A stretch of DNA of 64,000 nucleotides from Peromyscus leucopus (Eukaryota; Chordata; Mammalia; Rodentia; Cricetidae): contig NC_051079.1 of NCBI RefSeq assembly GCF_004664715.2, positions 61,431,660 through 61,495,659 of the forward strand, read 5' to 3'. Below, one piece after another: positions 29,891 to 41,089 of the stretch (positions are counted from its first letter, which is position 1; each line of letters begins with the position of its first letter). The notes under the pieces are model-generated. The model was not told the DNA's origin and searched no databases. It saw only the letters and a list, made by a program, of their open reading frames with translations. The translations under genes were made by a program, and so were the position numbers.

Positions 29891-32388
29891 GGGAGAGGGG
29901 AGGGAGGAAGATGAGGAGAAGAGGAAGAGGCGGAGAAGGATGGAGAAGGGAGAAGAGGGGAGGGGAGGAAAGAAAGGGGGGAAGAGAGGAGGAAAAGAGG
30001 AGAGGGAGCGGAGGTAAAGGAAAGGGAAGGAGAGGGATGGAGGGGAGGGGGGGGAGGGGGGAGATGAGGGAAGAACGGAGGAACGGAGGGGAGAGGGAGG
30101 GAAGGAAAAGAGGAAGAGAGGCGGGGGGGAGGGAAGGAAGAGGAGGGAGGACGAGGAGAAAAGAAGAGAGAGAACGAGGGAGGAAGAACAGACTGGGGGA
30201 GGGAGGGAATAGAGGGAAGGGGGATGAGAGAGCGGAAAGGGGGGAGAGAGAAAGAGGAGATGAAAGAGAGAGGAGGGAGGGAGGGAAGAAGGAAGAGGAA
30301 GGAAAGAGAGTGAGGAGTAGAATGGAAAGAAGCCCTCCCAGAAAGGAGGAAGAGGGGGGAGCGGGGATAAGGAGGGAGACGAGGGGCGAGGAGGGAGAAG
30401 GGAGAGAAGGGGAAAAGAAGGTAACGAAGAAGAGAAAAGATGAAGAAATGGAAAAGGAAGGGAAGGAGCGGGAAGGGAAGAGAGGGGGGAAAAGAACGGG
30501 GGGGATGAAGTGAGAGGGAAGAGAGAATCGGAACGAGCGGGAGGAGAGGAGGGAGTGATGAGAAGAAGAGAGAAAGGGAGGGAGAAGGATGGATGAAAAG
30601 GGAGATGGAGAAGGGAAGGGAGAGGATGGGCGAATCGTAGAAAGAGAGGGGGGGGAGGAATGGGATGGAAAGGAAAGGACGAAGGGGAGGGGGAGGGACG
30701 GGAATGAGAGAGAAGTGGTAGAGGAGAAAAGGGAGGGGGTGAGAAATGGGCGAAGGGGGAAAGATGAGTAGGAGGAGGAAAAGGAGGAAGGACGGGAAGA
30801 AGGGGGAGAGAAGAGGAGGAGGGAGAGGGGAGGATGAGAGGGGAGGAAAGAGGGAGAGGGAAAGAAAGGGAAGAGTGGGGGGAGGAAAGAAGAAGGAAGG
30901 GGAACAAGGGCAGATAGGAGGAAAAGAAAAAGGGAAAGGGCAGAAAGAGAGGGAATGAGAGGGTAGGAAGGAGAGGGGGAGGAGTGAGGAGAGTTAGAGA
31001 AGAGGAGGAAGAAAAGGGAAAGAAAAAAAGAGGATGGAATGGGGAAGACAGAGAAGAGGGAAGAGGGAGACAGAAAGAAGAGGAGAGAAAGAGAAGGTGA
31101 TAGGGTAGGGGGAGAGGGAAAGAGGAAGGAAAGGAGGAGAGGGGAAGGAAGGGAAAAGGGGGGGAGGGGGGAGGAAGGAAGAGGAGAAGAAGAAGAAAGA
31201 GAAGGAAGGAAGAAAAGAGTAAAGAAAAGGGGCGAGAAGAGGGGAATGGGGAATGAGGAAGGGAAGGGCGGAAGAAGAAAGGAAGGAGGGAGGAAAGAGG
31301 GGGGGAGGGAGAGGGGGAGGGGAAGGGGAAGGGAGAAGGAGGGAAAGGGAAACGGGGGGGAGGAGGGGAGGGAGAGTGAAAGATGGAGGAGGAAAAGATG
31401 GGAGAAGGTGAGGGGGGGAGAATGGAGGAAGAGAAGGGAAAGGGAGGGAGAGATGGAAGGAGGGAATGGAGGGGAGGAGGTGGTGGAGAAGAAAAGGAGG
31501 GAGGAAAGGGAAAAAGGAGGAGAAAAAAGGGGAGAAAGGAGGGAAGGAAAAATGGGAAGGAAAGAAAAGTACGAGGGATGAGGCGGAGAGAAGAGAAAGC
31601 AGGAGTGAAGGGAAAGGGGGGAGGGGGGAGAATGAAGGAGAGAGGGGAAAGAAGGAGGAGAGAAGAAGGAGAGGACGGAGGGGGAAGAGGGGGAGAGCGA
31701 GGAAGGAGAGAGGAAAGAGAGAAGAAGAAGAGGGAAGGAGAAGGGAAAGGAAATGAGAACGAAAGATGGGAGAGGAAGAAAGGGAAAGGTAGGGAGGGAA
31801 AAAGAGAGGGGAAAGAGAGGAGGGGAAAGGGGAGGGGAAGAGGAAGAACAGGGGGGCGAGGAGAGGGAAGGGAGAAGAGAATGGGAAGAGGAGGGAAAGG
31901 GAGGAGGAAGGGGCGAGGGAGAGGAAAAGGAGAGGAGATGGAAAAAGGAGGACGAGTGAGAAATGAGGAATGACGAAAAACAAGGAGAGGAAAAGGAGGG
32001 GAGAAGGGGGAGGAGAAAGGGAGAGGAGGAGGGTACGGGGAGGGATGGAGAGGGGGGAGGACGAGTGAAGGGGAAGGAGGGGGTAGGGGGAAAGGAAGAG
32101 GGAGAAAGAAAGGAGGGAGAAGAGATGGGGGGGGGAGCGGGGGGGAAGAGGAGAAGAGAGGGAAGAGAGAGAGGGGGAGAGAGAGGACAGGGAAGAAGGC
32201 AGGGGGAGAGCGAAAGGAGAGAAGGGGGGAGAGGAGGGGAGGAGAGAGGACGGAAATGAGGAGGAGAGACGGGAGGAAGGGGGGGGGGGAGAGATGGGGA
32301 GGTAGAGACGAGAAAGGGAGAAAGGAGAGGAAGGAGAGGGAGACGGGGGAGAGGAAGAAAAGGAAGGGGGAGGGAGGAAAAAATGGGA
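29891..32388. repeat. About 2.5-kb polypurine (GGA/GAA-rich) tract
   Basis: The + strand is almost entirely A and G for about 2498 bp, with scattered single C or T interruptions of only a few percent by eye. There is no constant unit; GGA, GAA, GGGA and G4-type runs (G-rich at 30041-30060) are mixed. The complementary strand is polypyrimidine. Such DNA can form triplex (H-DNA) and, in G-rich parts, quadruplex. Long open frames in all tract-aligned frames arise because stop codons need T on one strand and A on the other. It lies 3.7 kb past the Mro stop. Confidence 0.97.
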
Positions 32389-32660
32389 CTGATAGAGTAG
32401 GATCCTTTCCTGTAGTAATCACACCGTGCCAAGTACAGCGGGAACAGAACAGCAGCAAGCAGGAGGAAGCCCAGGAGAAGCCAGGGGCATTCTGGGAACA
32501 TTCCTCCCAAGGCTCTGCTCTCCACGATGCACCCAGAGTAGCTTTGTTATCCTCTGAGCTGTATCCCATAAGCTCCATTGATGATGGCAACTCCTCTGAC
32601 ATGGCCACCAGCATTCGCCTATACATCCATTCCAAATCTACATTTAATTATTTGAACTAA
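32389..32660. other. Unclassified right flank of the polypurine tract
   Basis: Sharp change to mixed sequence at 32389. No known repeat or exon recognised; a short minus-strand frame runs into the tract but looks accidental. Confidence 0.35.
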
Positions 32661-32759
32661 GTACATACGTTTATTAATCACTTATTGACTGATGTGCTGA
32701 TGTTTTGGTGACCCATCCTCACTATCTGAAGGGTCTTATCACTCTTATAAAAAGTTGCA

Positions 32760-32870
32760 TCCAGACGCAGTAATGTGCATACTTCTAGCCCTGGCTATTT
32801 GGGAGAATGAAGTGGAAAGATCACTTAATGGTGTGGGTAGCCTATAGTCTCCATCTCAAAACAAATTTTT
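32760..32870 (+). mobile_element. Degenerate B1-like SINE
   Basis: gtaatgtgcatacttctagccc…tttgggagaatgaagtgg…tctccatctcaaaac keeps the order of a sense B1/B4 element. Confidence 0.5.
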
Positions 32871-33479
32871 TTTCATGAATGAATTGCTTAGTCCCTCCTT
32901 CCTACCAGCCAGCTTGCTCCCCAGGCTTCCCTCCCCACAGTTCTGAGGCCCTCACTGGGCACGGTCATCCCAGGAACAGTCTGTTCAGTCTGGGAACTGG
33001 AGAGCTCAACAAGGGTAGAGAAGACAAATACGGAGGGGTCTGAAGAGCCATTCTTAGAACTGGGACGTCAGTTTCTGCGCTGTCCTCAAGAAATGTAGAG
33101 GAGAGGGTGTTTAGGAGTGTCCCGGGAGAGGAAGGAGGCAGAGATGGCAGAAGTGATAGCAGGTTCTGAGAACCAGCGGGGCCTCCTCCTTCCAGTCCTG
33201 TAGCTGGAGACAGCAGGAGCTGTAAGGAGTGACTTACACTGAATAGCAGGTGCCGTGGATCTGGAATCATGAGCTCTCTTCTTCCTCAGATGCCGCATTG
33301 CCAAACTAGACTGCCAGATAGGTTTTGAATCTGGTGCAGATCTGTTTAAGTGGCAGGAGAAACAACTCAATTTTTGGTGACATTCAGAAATGGTGGCAAT
33401 GGGGTGAGGCCTTAGCCTGTGCTTTGCAGTACAAAAGACAGTGCAGTTAATGTTTGATTTTGAGCTTCTGTGGTAGCCC

Positions 33480-33922
33480 ACTGTTAGGATAACCAATGAA
33501 TTCCCCTCCTCACAGCCACGCCCTGGACAGCCTTCTGCTCCCGAGTCTAGGTTCATACTGTGACATGCTTTACCCATCAGAAAGTAGTAAAAGTACACGG
33601 TGCCCATTCTAGAAGCCCTGACAGCTTCCTCTTTTGCATTCTGTGGGGAGGCCAGCCTCTGCAAAAGTCCAATGACCACAAACAAGGCAGGAAGCCTGAG
33701 ATGACCTTGGGGAGAAGTGGGAACCCAGCCCACAGCAATGTCTGAGACCCAGAACCAGGACCTGAGCTGGGTGGTCCATTCAGACCCCAGTTCTTCGAGC
33801 TCTCTTGACTGATGTCTCCACCAGGCTTGTGCATGTTGTAGAGCTGAGAATGAGGAAGCAGATGATTGACAGTTCCAGCCTTTCATGTTGGGGATAGTTT
33901 GTCACAGCAATAGAAGCAAGAA
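33480..33922 (+). mobile_element. Old MLT1-type MaLR LTR
   Basis: ctgtgacatgctttacccat, gcctctgcaaaagtccaatg, a gatgtctccaccagg stretch and the terminal gatagtttgtcacagcaata are in the order expected of an ancient MLT1-type LTR. An unusually long minus-strand frame (33086-33886) overlaps it and is treated as accidental. Confidence 0.5.
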
Positions 33923-33930
33923 AGTCTCCT

Positions 33931-34328
33931 TGTAGCTGGAGTTTTCCTGTGTCCCACCTGGCCCGTGGTCAGGACAAATCTCTCTCACCCACCAGTCCTG
34001 CAGCTGCTTGGACCCAAGTAAACACACAGAGACTTATACTAATTAAAACTGTTTGACCATTAGCTCAGGCTACTTATTGACTAGCTCTTACACTTAAATT
34101 AACCCATAATTCTTATTTATGTTTAGCCACGTGACTTGGTACCTTTTCTCAGTTCTGCCTTCACATCTTGCTTCTTCTGCCTCTCATTGGTGACTCCCGA
34201 CTCTTCCCAGAATTCTCTTCTCTGCTTGTCCCACCTATACTTCCTGCCTGGCTATTGGCCAATCAGCATTTTATTTATTAACCAATCAGAGCGACACATT
34301 CACAGCATACAAAGCAATATCCACAGCA
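33931..34328. mobile_element. Solo LTR, 398 bp, 6-bp target duplication
   Basis: Starts TGTAGCTGGAGTTTTCC, ends ATATCCACAGCA, flanked by TCTCCT at 33925-33930 and 34329-34334. It contains attggccaatcagcatttta. Same family as 38970-39358. It lies immediately after an MLT1 end. Confidence 0.9.
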
Positions 34329-34529
34329 TCTCCTGGCCATGCATTTTGTCAGTTCTGTAACTCTCATGTCAGAAAATAAATGATGATCAGGGAAGGAAAA
34401 ATTATCTGAAGCCATGGCTCTTTCTTGAGAGAGTCCATTTTGACAAAGGCGGATTATCACTCCCTTTCTTATAAGAGTTCTCCAGGTTATCTCAAATGTC
34501 CCCTAGTTTACAAGATGCCTGGGATGGTT

Positions 34530-34892
34530 CGTTTTCACTATCCACCTGACTGGATTAGCAATCACCTAGAAGACACTTGTGTGGGAGGATTTCTAGAAAG
34601 GGCTAACTGAGAAAACCCGCCCTGAGTGACGGGGATCCCATCCTGTAGACTGAGAGCCCACATAGAACAACAGTGGAGGAAAGAAGGAAGCCAGCCGGTG
34701 TCAGCATTTGTCTCCTTGTTTTCTGGCTTCCGTGAGGTAAGCAGTCTCCCTTGCTTAGAGCACCATGGTGTCAGCCTTACTCAGGCCCCAAGTGGAAGTG
34801 TCTTACCTCAAAACCCCCTGAGACTGTTCCTCCTTTAAGTTCTTTGTCTCGAGTGTTTTCTCACAGCAGTGAGAATCATGATGAATACAATG
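34530..34892 (+). mobile_element. Rodent MaLR-like LTR
   Basis: gggatggttcgttttcacta…gggctaactgagaaaacccg…gtgttttctcacagcagtgagaatc follows a MaLR LTR layout. Subfamily not assigned. Confidence 0.55.
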
Positions 34893-35255
34893 GCTGTTAA
34901 TTTGAGTGCCAGCCTGAAGGTTTGACATTTCTTCCTCCTTAGATACAGATTAGATACAGAGCAGTTGAATGAATGAAGGGGAATAGACTATCAAGTTGCT
35001 GCCACACTAAGTGCTACATTGAGAGAGCTGTGAGGAAAGCCTGGCCCTTGCCTTCAGGCTGGAATGAAAGGAAGCTTGTGAAATGGGTCTTTCTTAAAGA
35101 GAGTACGAGAGATTGCATAGGAAGCTGAGGGCCTCATGGATGTATTTGTGTGAATCGAATCCTGTGGGACTCCAGGCAACAGATTCACTAAACAGGGAGA
35201 TGCCTCACACATTATTAAAACCAGTATAGTGTGTGTCAGAAGGCAGCATGGGCTG

Positions 35256-35918
35256 TGTTGTAGTTAGGGTTTTCTGTTGCCGTGAAGAGACACTATAACC
35301 ATGACAACTTTGGGGTGGCTCCCTTACACTTTCAGAGGTTCAGGCCATTATCATTGTGTCAGGGAGCATGGTAGTGTGGGCTACATCTTGGCTTGCAGGC
35401 AACAGGAAGTCCACTGAAACACGAGCGGTATCCTAAGCACAGGAAACCTCAAAGCCTGTGCCCGCAATGACACACTTCTATAGCAGGAAGTTTTCCCCAG
35501 TCCCACCCAGCCCAAGGACCCGCTTAGAGGTGGGCAGGAAATCCAAGCAGAGAGACAGGAAAGAGAAAGGTGGAGTCTGGAGATATGCCAGCCTGCCGCC
35601 CAAGGAGCAACATGCCAGCAGACTGGTAAGGCCACGGAACACGTGGCAAAACATAGCTCATTAGAAATGGGTTAATTTAAGATATAAGAGCTAGCTAGAA
35701 AGAGGCCTGCCATAGGACATACAGTTTGTAAATAATATTAAGCCTCTGAGTGATTATTTTATAAGCGGCTGCAGGTCCATGGGACTGGGCAGGACTGTAG
35801 AAAACTTTCTGCTACACACTTCCTCCAACAAGGTCATAGCTATTCTGACAAAGCCACACCTCCTAATGGTGCCGTTCCCTATGAGATTAACGGGGTCAAG
35901 AACATTCACACTACCACA
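35256..35918 (-). mobile_element. Rodent MaLR LTR interrupted by a second element
   Basis: Parts 35256-35478 and 35823-35918 together restore a reverse MaLR LTR: tagttagggttttctgttgc…gcaatgacacacttc / ctccaacaaggtcatag…ctaccaca. Confidence 0.88.
35479..35816 (+). mobile_element. 338-bp LTR derivative with terminal inverted repeats, nested in a MaLR
   Basis: Flanked by CACTTC at 35473-35478 and 35817-35822. The first about 48 bp (tatagcaggaagttttcccc…) resemble the reverse complement of the last about 56 bp (…gaaaactttctgctaca), giving an imperfect inverted repeat. The 3' half (gggttaatttaagatataag, gacatacagtttgtaaataa) matches the reverse complement of the 38970 LTR family. The family-typical 5' end is absent. 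Confidence 0.8.
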
Positions 35919-36299
35919 GGCTGGCAGGGATGATTAGGAACTAGTGATGTAAGATACATATTTGTGCTTTTTTTCAGTGCCCCAGGTTTTCTGTAATGAA
36001 TATGTATTACTTTTATAATCATAAAATTCTTGCAAAGATTTTGCAATGAAAAGAAAATGTCCAATCGTGGAAGTGATGCTGTGGATACCTGGGGTCATCC
36101 CGGGTGCCTAGCTCCTTTCATGACAGTTTGTTTTAACCAGTTTGTGACAAGAACCCATAAATGACAACATTTGCTGATGACAGAGGCTTGTAGCTGATTA
36201 TCATGTTGATACTGAACCTGAATCATTTCAGGTCAGTCGTTGTTGAACCTTTTCTTCCTGAACCTATGTGTCAAATGTCCTTAGAAAAACCTTGAATTC

Positions 36300-36460
36300 T
36301 AAAGCCCAGTGTGGTAGTGTATGCCTGAAATCTTAGTACTCTGGGAATCGAGGCAGGAGGACCAGGAGTTTAAGGTCATCCTTGGCTACGCAGTGCCTTT
36401 AAGGCCACTCTTGTTTATATGAGACCCTGTAAGAGGAACAACAAAAAACCCCAAACAAAC
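36300..36460 (+). mobile_element. Old B1/B4-like SINE
   Basis: agcccagtgtggtagtgtat, tcttagtactctgggaatcg, gaggcaggaggaccaggag, gagaccctgtaagaggaac. Confidence 0.7.
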
Positions 36461-37130
36461 ACTTGGGTTCTAAATGAAGCCAAAACATCTCAATCCTCTG
36501 TGGAGAGATGGTCTGATATGCAAAGGCCCTTGCTGTTTGCCAAGTGAAGCACAAATCCCCAAGGCAAACATTTACTATTCTCTACCGTCTGTACCAACCT
36601 GTGATCTCCCTTGGCTCTTCCTAAATCCCCTGTGCGGAGTGGTTTGCTGTCTACTTCCTATTCCCATCCATCCCTCTTCATAGACAGAGTGGATCTGGTG
36701 GGGTTGGGGACCTGGCTCGGCCACTTGCTCACATGACTATAAGGAGGCCAGTGCATCCACCACACCTCAGTTTGCTGGTCTGTCAAACATAGACGACAAC
36801 CCAACTCCTAGGGCAGCTGGGCCTCAAAGGCTTCATTAAGCAACACTGAGTGCTTGCTATATTTCCTGGTAGGTGTAAGGAACTCCAAAATGGTCACTTT
36901 TGTTCCTAACTCTTAACTAGTTAGTCCAGGCATTATCTATCTATCTAGTCAGCACAAGAAGTCCATCTTGTGCTTTCTGGTCTGTGGACCCTGAAGGAAC
37001 TCTGCACGCTCCTCTTACCAGTTCTCCAAGAATGTGGATCAGAACTGGCTTGTCTCAAAGATGAGTTGAATTTGTCGAATTGAAAAATGTGACACCTTAA
37101 CCATGCACGTACCAGCCACCTGATAGATTT
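36461..37130. other. Gene-free unique sequence
   Basis: No exon or mobile element recognised apart from a very short (TATC)n near 36935. Confidence 0.45.
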
Positions 37131-37133
37131 TAC

Positions 37134-37180
<47 letters not shown>
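37134..37180. repeat. (TG)n microsatellite
   Basis: About 45 bp of TG, leading into the SINE that follows. Confidence 0.95.
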
Positions 37181-37182
<2 letters not shown>

Positions 37183-37460
37183 TCACATTTATGTGGTTGC
37201 ACATGTGTCTATGGGTGGGTGGAGGAGGCCAGAGGATAGCCTGGAGTTGTGATACCTCAGAAGCCATCCACTTTGTTTATTGAGATGGATTCTCTCATGG
37301 CCTGGAGCCTACCCAGAAGGTCAGGCTGGCTAGCAAGCAAGCCTCAGGGGTCTACCTATCTTTCTTCAGCATTAGGTTTACAAGCGTGCACTGCTGTACC
37401 AGCCCTTTCACTTGGGTTCTGAGGACTGAACTCAGGTCCTCATGTTTCCGTGGCAGACGC
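37181..37460 (-). mobile_element. Composite tRNA-type SINE
   Basis: ggaggccagaggatagcctg, tttattgagatggattctctc, gtttacaagcgtgcactgct, gggttctgaggactgaactc in reverse B3/B4-composite order. Confidence 0.65.
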
Positions 37461-38084
37461 CTTTCCTCACCGCAGGTTTTACCATTTTAACCAACATCAT
37501 AAGCATAACTGAGTGAGAATAACAAGTTGTTTATTCTCACCGAGCCCTTGTTGGAGATCTGTGAATGTTTGCAAGAGTTGCAATCCCTTTTTATGCTCTG
37601 GGGCTCTGTTCATTTTAACTCAGTATTCCCAAAAGCTCGACTAATGAATAATTCTACATTGTACCTTTGGACAACCTCTTGTCAATAATTAACACCCCAC
37701 CTTCCCTTGCCAAGTGATGGCTGCCATCACGTCCCTTCCCAGGAATGAGTTTCCTACAGCCGTTTGCAAATGTTAACCAGCTAATGGTTCAATGTCTCCC
37801 TGCAAAGAAGAAAATGCTTTTCGGAAATGTAGATCTGAGCATTGGAATGTCATTTCCCATGCCACACTCCTGGAAGCCACGGCAAAAATGGGGTGAGAGA
37901 GATCCTGAGCTTTCCAGCAGAGTTGCCCAGCGTGGCAGCAGACAGAGCCACTCGCTGGAGAAGGGGAGAAGCTCAGTTCTCAAATGGGTGTCATTCATCT
38001 AAAGGGTGCTGGGGCCAGGGGCCTGGCTCTGTGTTCTTAAACATGAGCTGACTCATGTTCTCCCTCTCCCGCCCCACTCCCCTT

Positions 38085-38525
38085 CTTCCCCCTTCCCCTG
38101 GACACGTGAGGCCAGAGGTCAACTCTGGTTGTCTTCCTCTGTCAGCACCCACCTTATATTATTATGTTCTGAGGGTCTCTCTCTGAACCCAGAGCTCACT
38201 GTTTAGGATAGGCTCAGCGGCCAGTGTACCCTGTTGTCTCTGCTTGCCTAGGCCTGGGATGACAGACACACACCACACCCAGCTTTTCTGCTGTTGTTGT
38301 TTGTTTGTTTCAAGACAGGGTTTCTCATTTTGGAACCTGTCCTAGATCTCGCTCTGTAGACCACCAGGCTGGCCTCGAACTCACAGAGATTCGCCTGGCT
38401 CTGCCTCTTGAGTGCTGGGATTAAAGGCGTGCGCCACCACTGCCCGGCTCACACCCAGCTTTTTATGTGGCACCTGAGAACTGAACTCAGGTCCCCCTGC
38501 ACACTGACTGAGTCTTCTTCCTAGG
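38085..38525 (-). mobile_element. Composite tRNA-type SINE split by a young B1
   Basis: Parts 38085-38287 (gtgaggccagaggtcaactc…gacacacaccacacccagctttt) and about 38464-38525 (atgtggcacctgagaactga…) rejoin across the inserted B1. Confidence 0.7.
38288..38449 (-). mobile_element. B1 SINE nested in an older SINE, 14-bp target duplication
   Basis: caagacagggtttctcattt…gctgggattaaaggcgtgcg…ccaccactgcccggct. cacacccagctttt flanks it at 38274-38287 and 38450-38463. Confidence 0.92.
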
Positions 38526-38757
38526 AAGATTCCCTTCCAGAGCCTCAGTTTTTTTTTTTTTTCCTCAGAAACACGGGGTGAAAAGCCCTCCACACAAGTC
38601 TCTGACACTCAGATGAGAAAGTCTGTGTAAACTGTGTCCTTTACTCTGTAGCCACTTATTACTGGGCTCTACTTATCCAAGAAACCAAAAAGAAAGCATG
38701 GAACACAGCCTTCGTGTAGCTCCCAGTTGAAAAGCAGCACGTTTAGTAGAAAGAAAA

Positions 38758-38885
38758 GTCAGGTGTGGTGGCATACACCTTTAATCCCAGCACTCTGGAG
38801 GCAGAGGCGAGCCTGGTCTACACAGTGCGTTCCAGGACAGCAGAGCTACGTAGTGAAACCCTGTCGCACACCCCTACCTCCACAT
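38758..38885 (+). mobile_element. B1 SINE with internal deletion
   Basis: Sense B1 start (gtcaggtgtggtggcataca…cagcactctggaggcagagg) jumps straight to cgagcctggtctacacagtg, losing the usual gatctctgtgagttc block. Confidence 0.88.
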
Positions 38886-38969
38886 AAATCTTACACACCA
38901 GTAAAATTGGGAGCAACAGGTTATTGTACACAAAGCTGCTCTTCTGGCTGACAAATACCCGTTACTTAT

Positions 38970-39358
38970 TGTAGCTAGAGTTTTCCTGCCTTGCCCACAG
39001 TCAGGACAAATCTCTGTCTACCACCAGTCCCACAGCCGCTCAGACCCAACCAAGTAAACACAGAGACTTATATTGCTTACAAACTGTATGGCCGTGGCAG
39101 GCTTCTTGCTAACTGTTCTTATAGCTTAAATTAATCCATTTCCATAAATCTATACCTTGCCACGTGGCTGGTGGCTTACCGGCATCTTCACATGCTGCTG
39201 GTCATGGCGGCGGCTGCAGTGTCTCTCTGCCTCAGCCTTCTGCTTCCCAGAATTCTCCTCTCTCCTTGTCCCACCTACTTCCTGCCTGGCCACTGGCCAA
39301 CCAGTGTTTTATTTATTGGCCAATCAGAGCAATTTGACATATAGACCGTCCTACAGCA
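38970..39358. mobile_element. Solo LTR, 389 bp, 6-bp target duplication
   Basis: Starts TGTAGCTAGAGTTTTCC, ends CCGTCCTACAGCA, flanked by ACTTAT at 38964-38969 and 39359-39364. Same family as 33931-34328; internal ttattggccaatcagagcaa. Orientation relative to transcription not determined. Confidence 0.92.
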
Positions 39359-39364
39359 ACTTAT

Positions 39365-40360
39365 GAATAGGATTCACGAGTAACTACCTTGTATAGTTTA
39401 GTTATACTCAGAAATGTTAGCATGGTCGGAAGAACACCATCTAGAAATTGTGCAAAGCCTGCCATTCTTCCCTGGGCCAGCTCTCCACCAGGGCCAAGTT
39501 TAACTCAAAAATGATGATTAACACCATTTGGAGAAAAGGTGTTAATATGCTCGGATTAAAGTTTGCCAGAGTGTTTTTTTGTTCACTCTCTCTTACCTAA
39601 GAGGAATAGACCTGGGGAATCTTTGACTTTTCGGACCGGCATGAAAACCTATGCAATGTACAAAGTATTGAATGAATCAAAAGCCAGAGTGTTCATTTAC
39701 AACTTAAGTGAACAAATCTAATTTCCTAATAAAAATATATTATCTTACAGGAACAAACAATGTCTTGTATTATACATATTTTACGCGCTTATGTTTTTAA
39801 TGCATTGCTCTCCCCTGTGATCTCTGAGTAACATATGGGGAAGGTTCTATTATCATGGCTGGGATATACGCAGGTAAGGCTGTTTCATCTTGAAAGACCT
39901 TTGGGTTTATACCTGGACCCAGTGTTGACTAACTCAAAGAAAGAAATGGCTGCTCTAGCCTTTTGGATTTCACAAGGCATTTTTATTAAGTCTGATTTAG
40001 ACTTGTTTATCACATTCTGTCTGAGAAATCAAAGCCTATAACATCTGGTTTTCCCAGCATCGATATAAGACTGTTTCCAACAGGCTGTGCGACGTCACTT
40101 CTTGGGCTGTAGAATGGGAGCTGAAAGGACCAAGATGGGTCACTGTTTCTAAGGAGCATCCCCCTCATGTCTCATGTTTCTGAGTGTCTCTGGAGGTGAG
40201 GTCCAGGGTGTGGCCCGTGTCTGGCAGACCGTGGGAGGGCCGAGTGTGGAGCCCACTTCTACCTGCAAGGCTCAAGGAGTTCATACCAATCTTTCAGCAA
40301 GTGGTACTCTGCATTTTCCACGGGCAGGCACAAAGCAATCATTTGAAATAACCAATCAGT
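39365..40360. other. Gene-free, AT-rich unique sequence
   Basis: No exon or known repeat recognised in about 1 kb. Confidence 0.45.
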
Positions 40361-40361
40361 A

Positions 40362-40450
40362 CCCTAGGGGTATTGCTCAGTAATGGAGTGTTTGCCTAGT
40401 ATATGCAAGGCCCTGGGTTCAATCCCCCACCCCACAGTAAAATAAAATAA
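40362..40450 (+). mobile_element. ID SINE
   Basis: ggggtattgctcagtaatgg…tgcctagtatatgcaaggcc…gggttcaatcccccacccc with an AAAATAAAATAA tail. Confidence 0.9.
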
Positions 40451-40607
40451 TCGAACAACAAACAAATGAGAAGCCCTGCGTCACTTCTCTGGTTTGTTTT
40501 CCTTTCTCCTCCCAGGCTCTGCTAGTAGGAACCTACACAGGGCATGAAAAGCATGAGGCCCTGTAACGTCTGCTGGAAGGGAAGGTTTGGCTAGGATGGA
40601 ATTGCTG

Positions 40608-40825
40608 CTGACATGCGCTGGGATGGTGCAGTAAAGTTCTTGCTATAAAAGCATGACTTCGGGTTCCTAGTACCCATGCGTAAAGCTTGGTGGTGCACAC
40701 CTGTAGTCCAGTGCTGGGAAGACTAAGAGAGAAGGATCCCTAGGGTTGCTGGCCAGCTGGCCTGGCTGAATCAGTGAGCTCCCAGCTCAGAGAGTGAGTG
40801 ATTCTGTCTCAAAAATTAAAGGGGA
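40608..40825 (+). mobile_element. B4/RSINE-type SINE
   Basis: gggatggtgcagtaaagttc…gggttcctagtacccatgcg then agcttggtggtgcacacctg and tgattctgtctcaaaaatt. Confidence 0.75.
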
Positions 40826-40926
40826 GAGTATTAAAGGGAGGCATCCAGTATTTATCTGCTTCTGGTCTTTACATATACACAGAAACTCATGTCACATGCC
40901 TATACATTTGTACACATGCTTATGCT

Positions 40927-41035
<109 letters not shown>

Positions 41036-41089
41036 CACATATATGCATTAACACTCTCTCTGTGAGCAACTTAGCCAGGGATCTTTTTT

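Noticed and set aside
29790..32635. Two minus-strand frames of over 900 codons, rich in Ser, Pro, Phe and Leu, and several long plus-strand Arg/Gly/Glu/Lys frames
   Set aside because: They are by-products of the polypurine tract. A strand of only C/T or only A/G cannot form TAA, TAG or TGA, so all frames stay open. There is no domain, no exon structure and no conservation signal.
33086..33886. 266-codon minus-strand open frame
   Set aside because: Longer than expected by chance, but it runs antisense through an old MLT1-type LTR and adjacent DNA, lacks any domain I recognise, and its codon choice looks random. Kept only as a note; a homology search giving conserved protein matches would reverse this.
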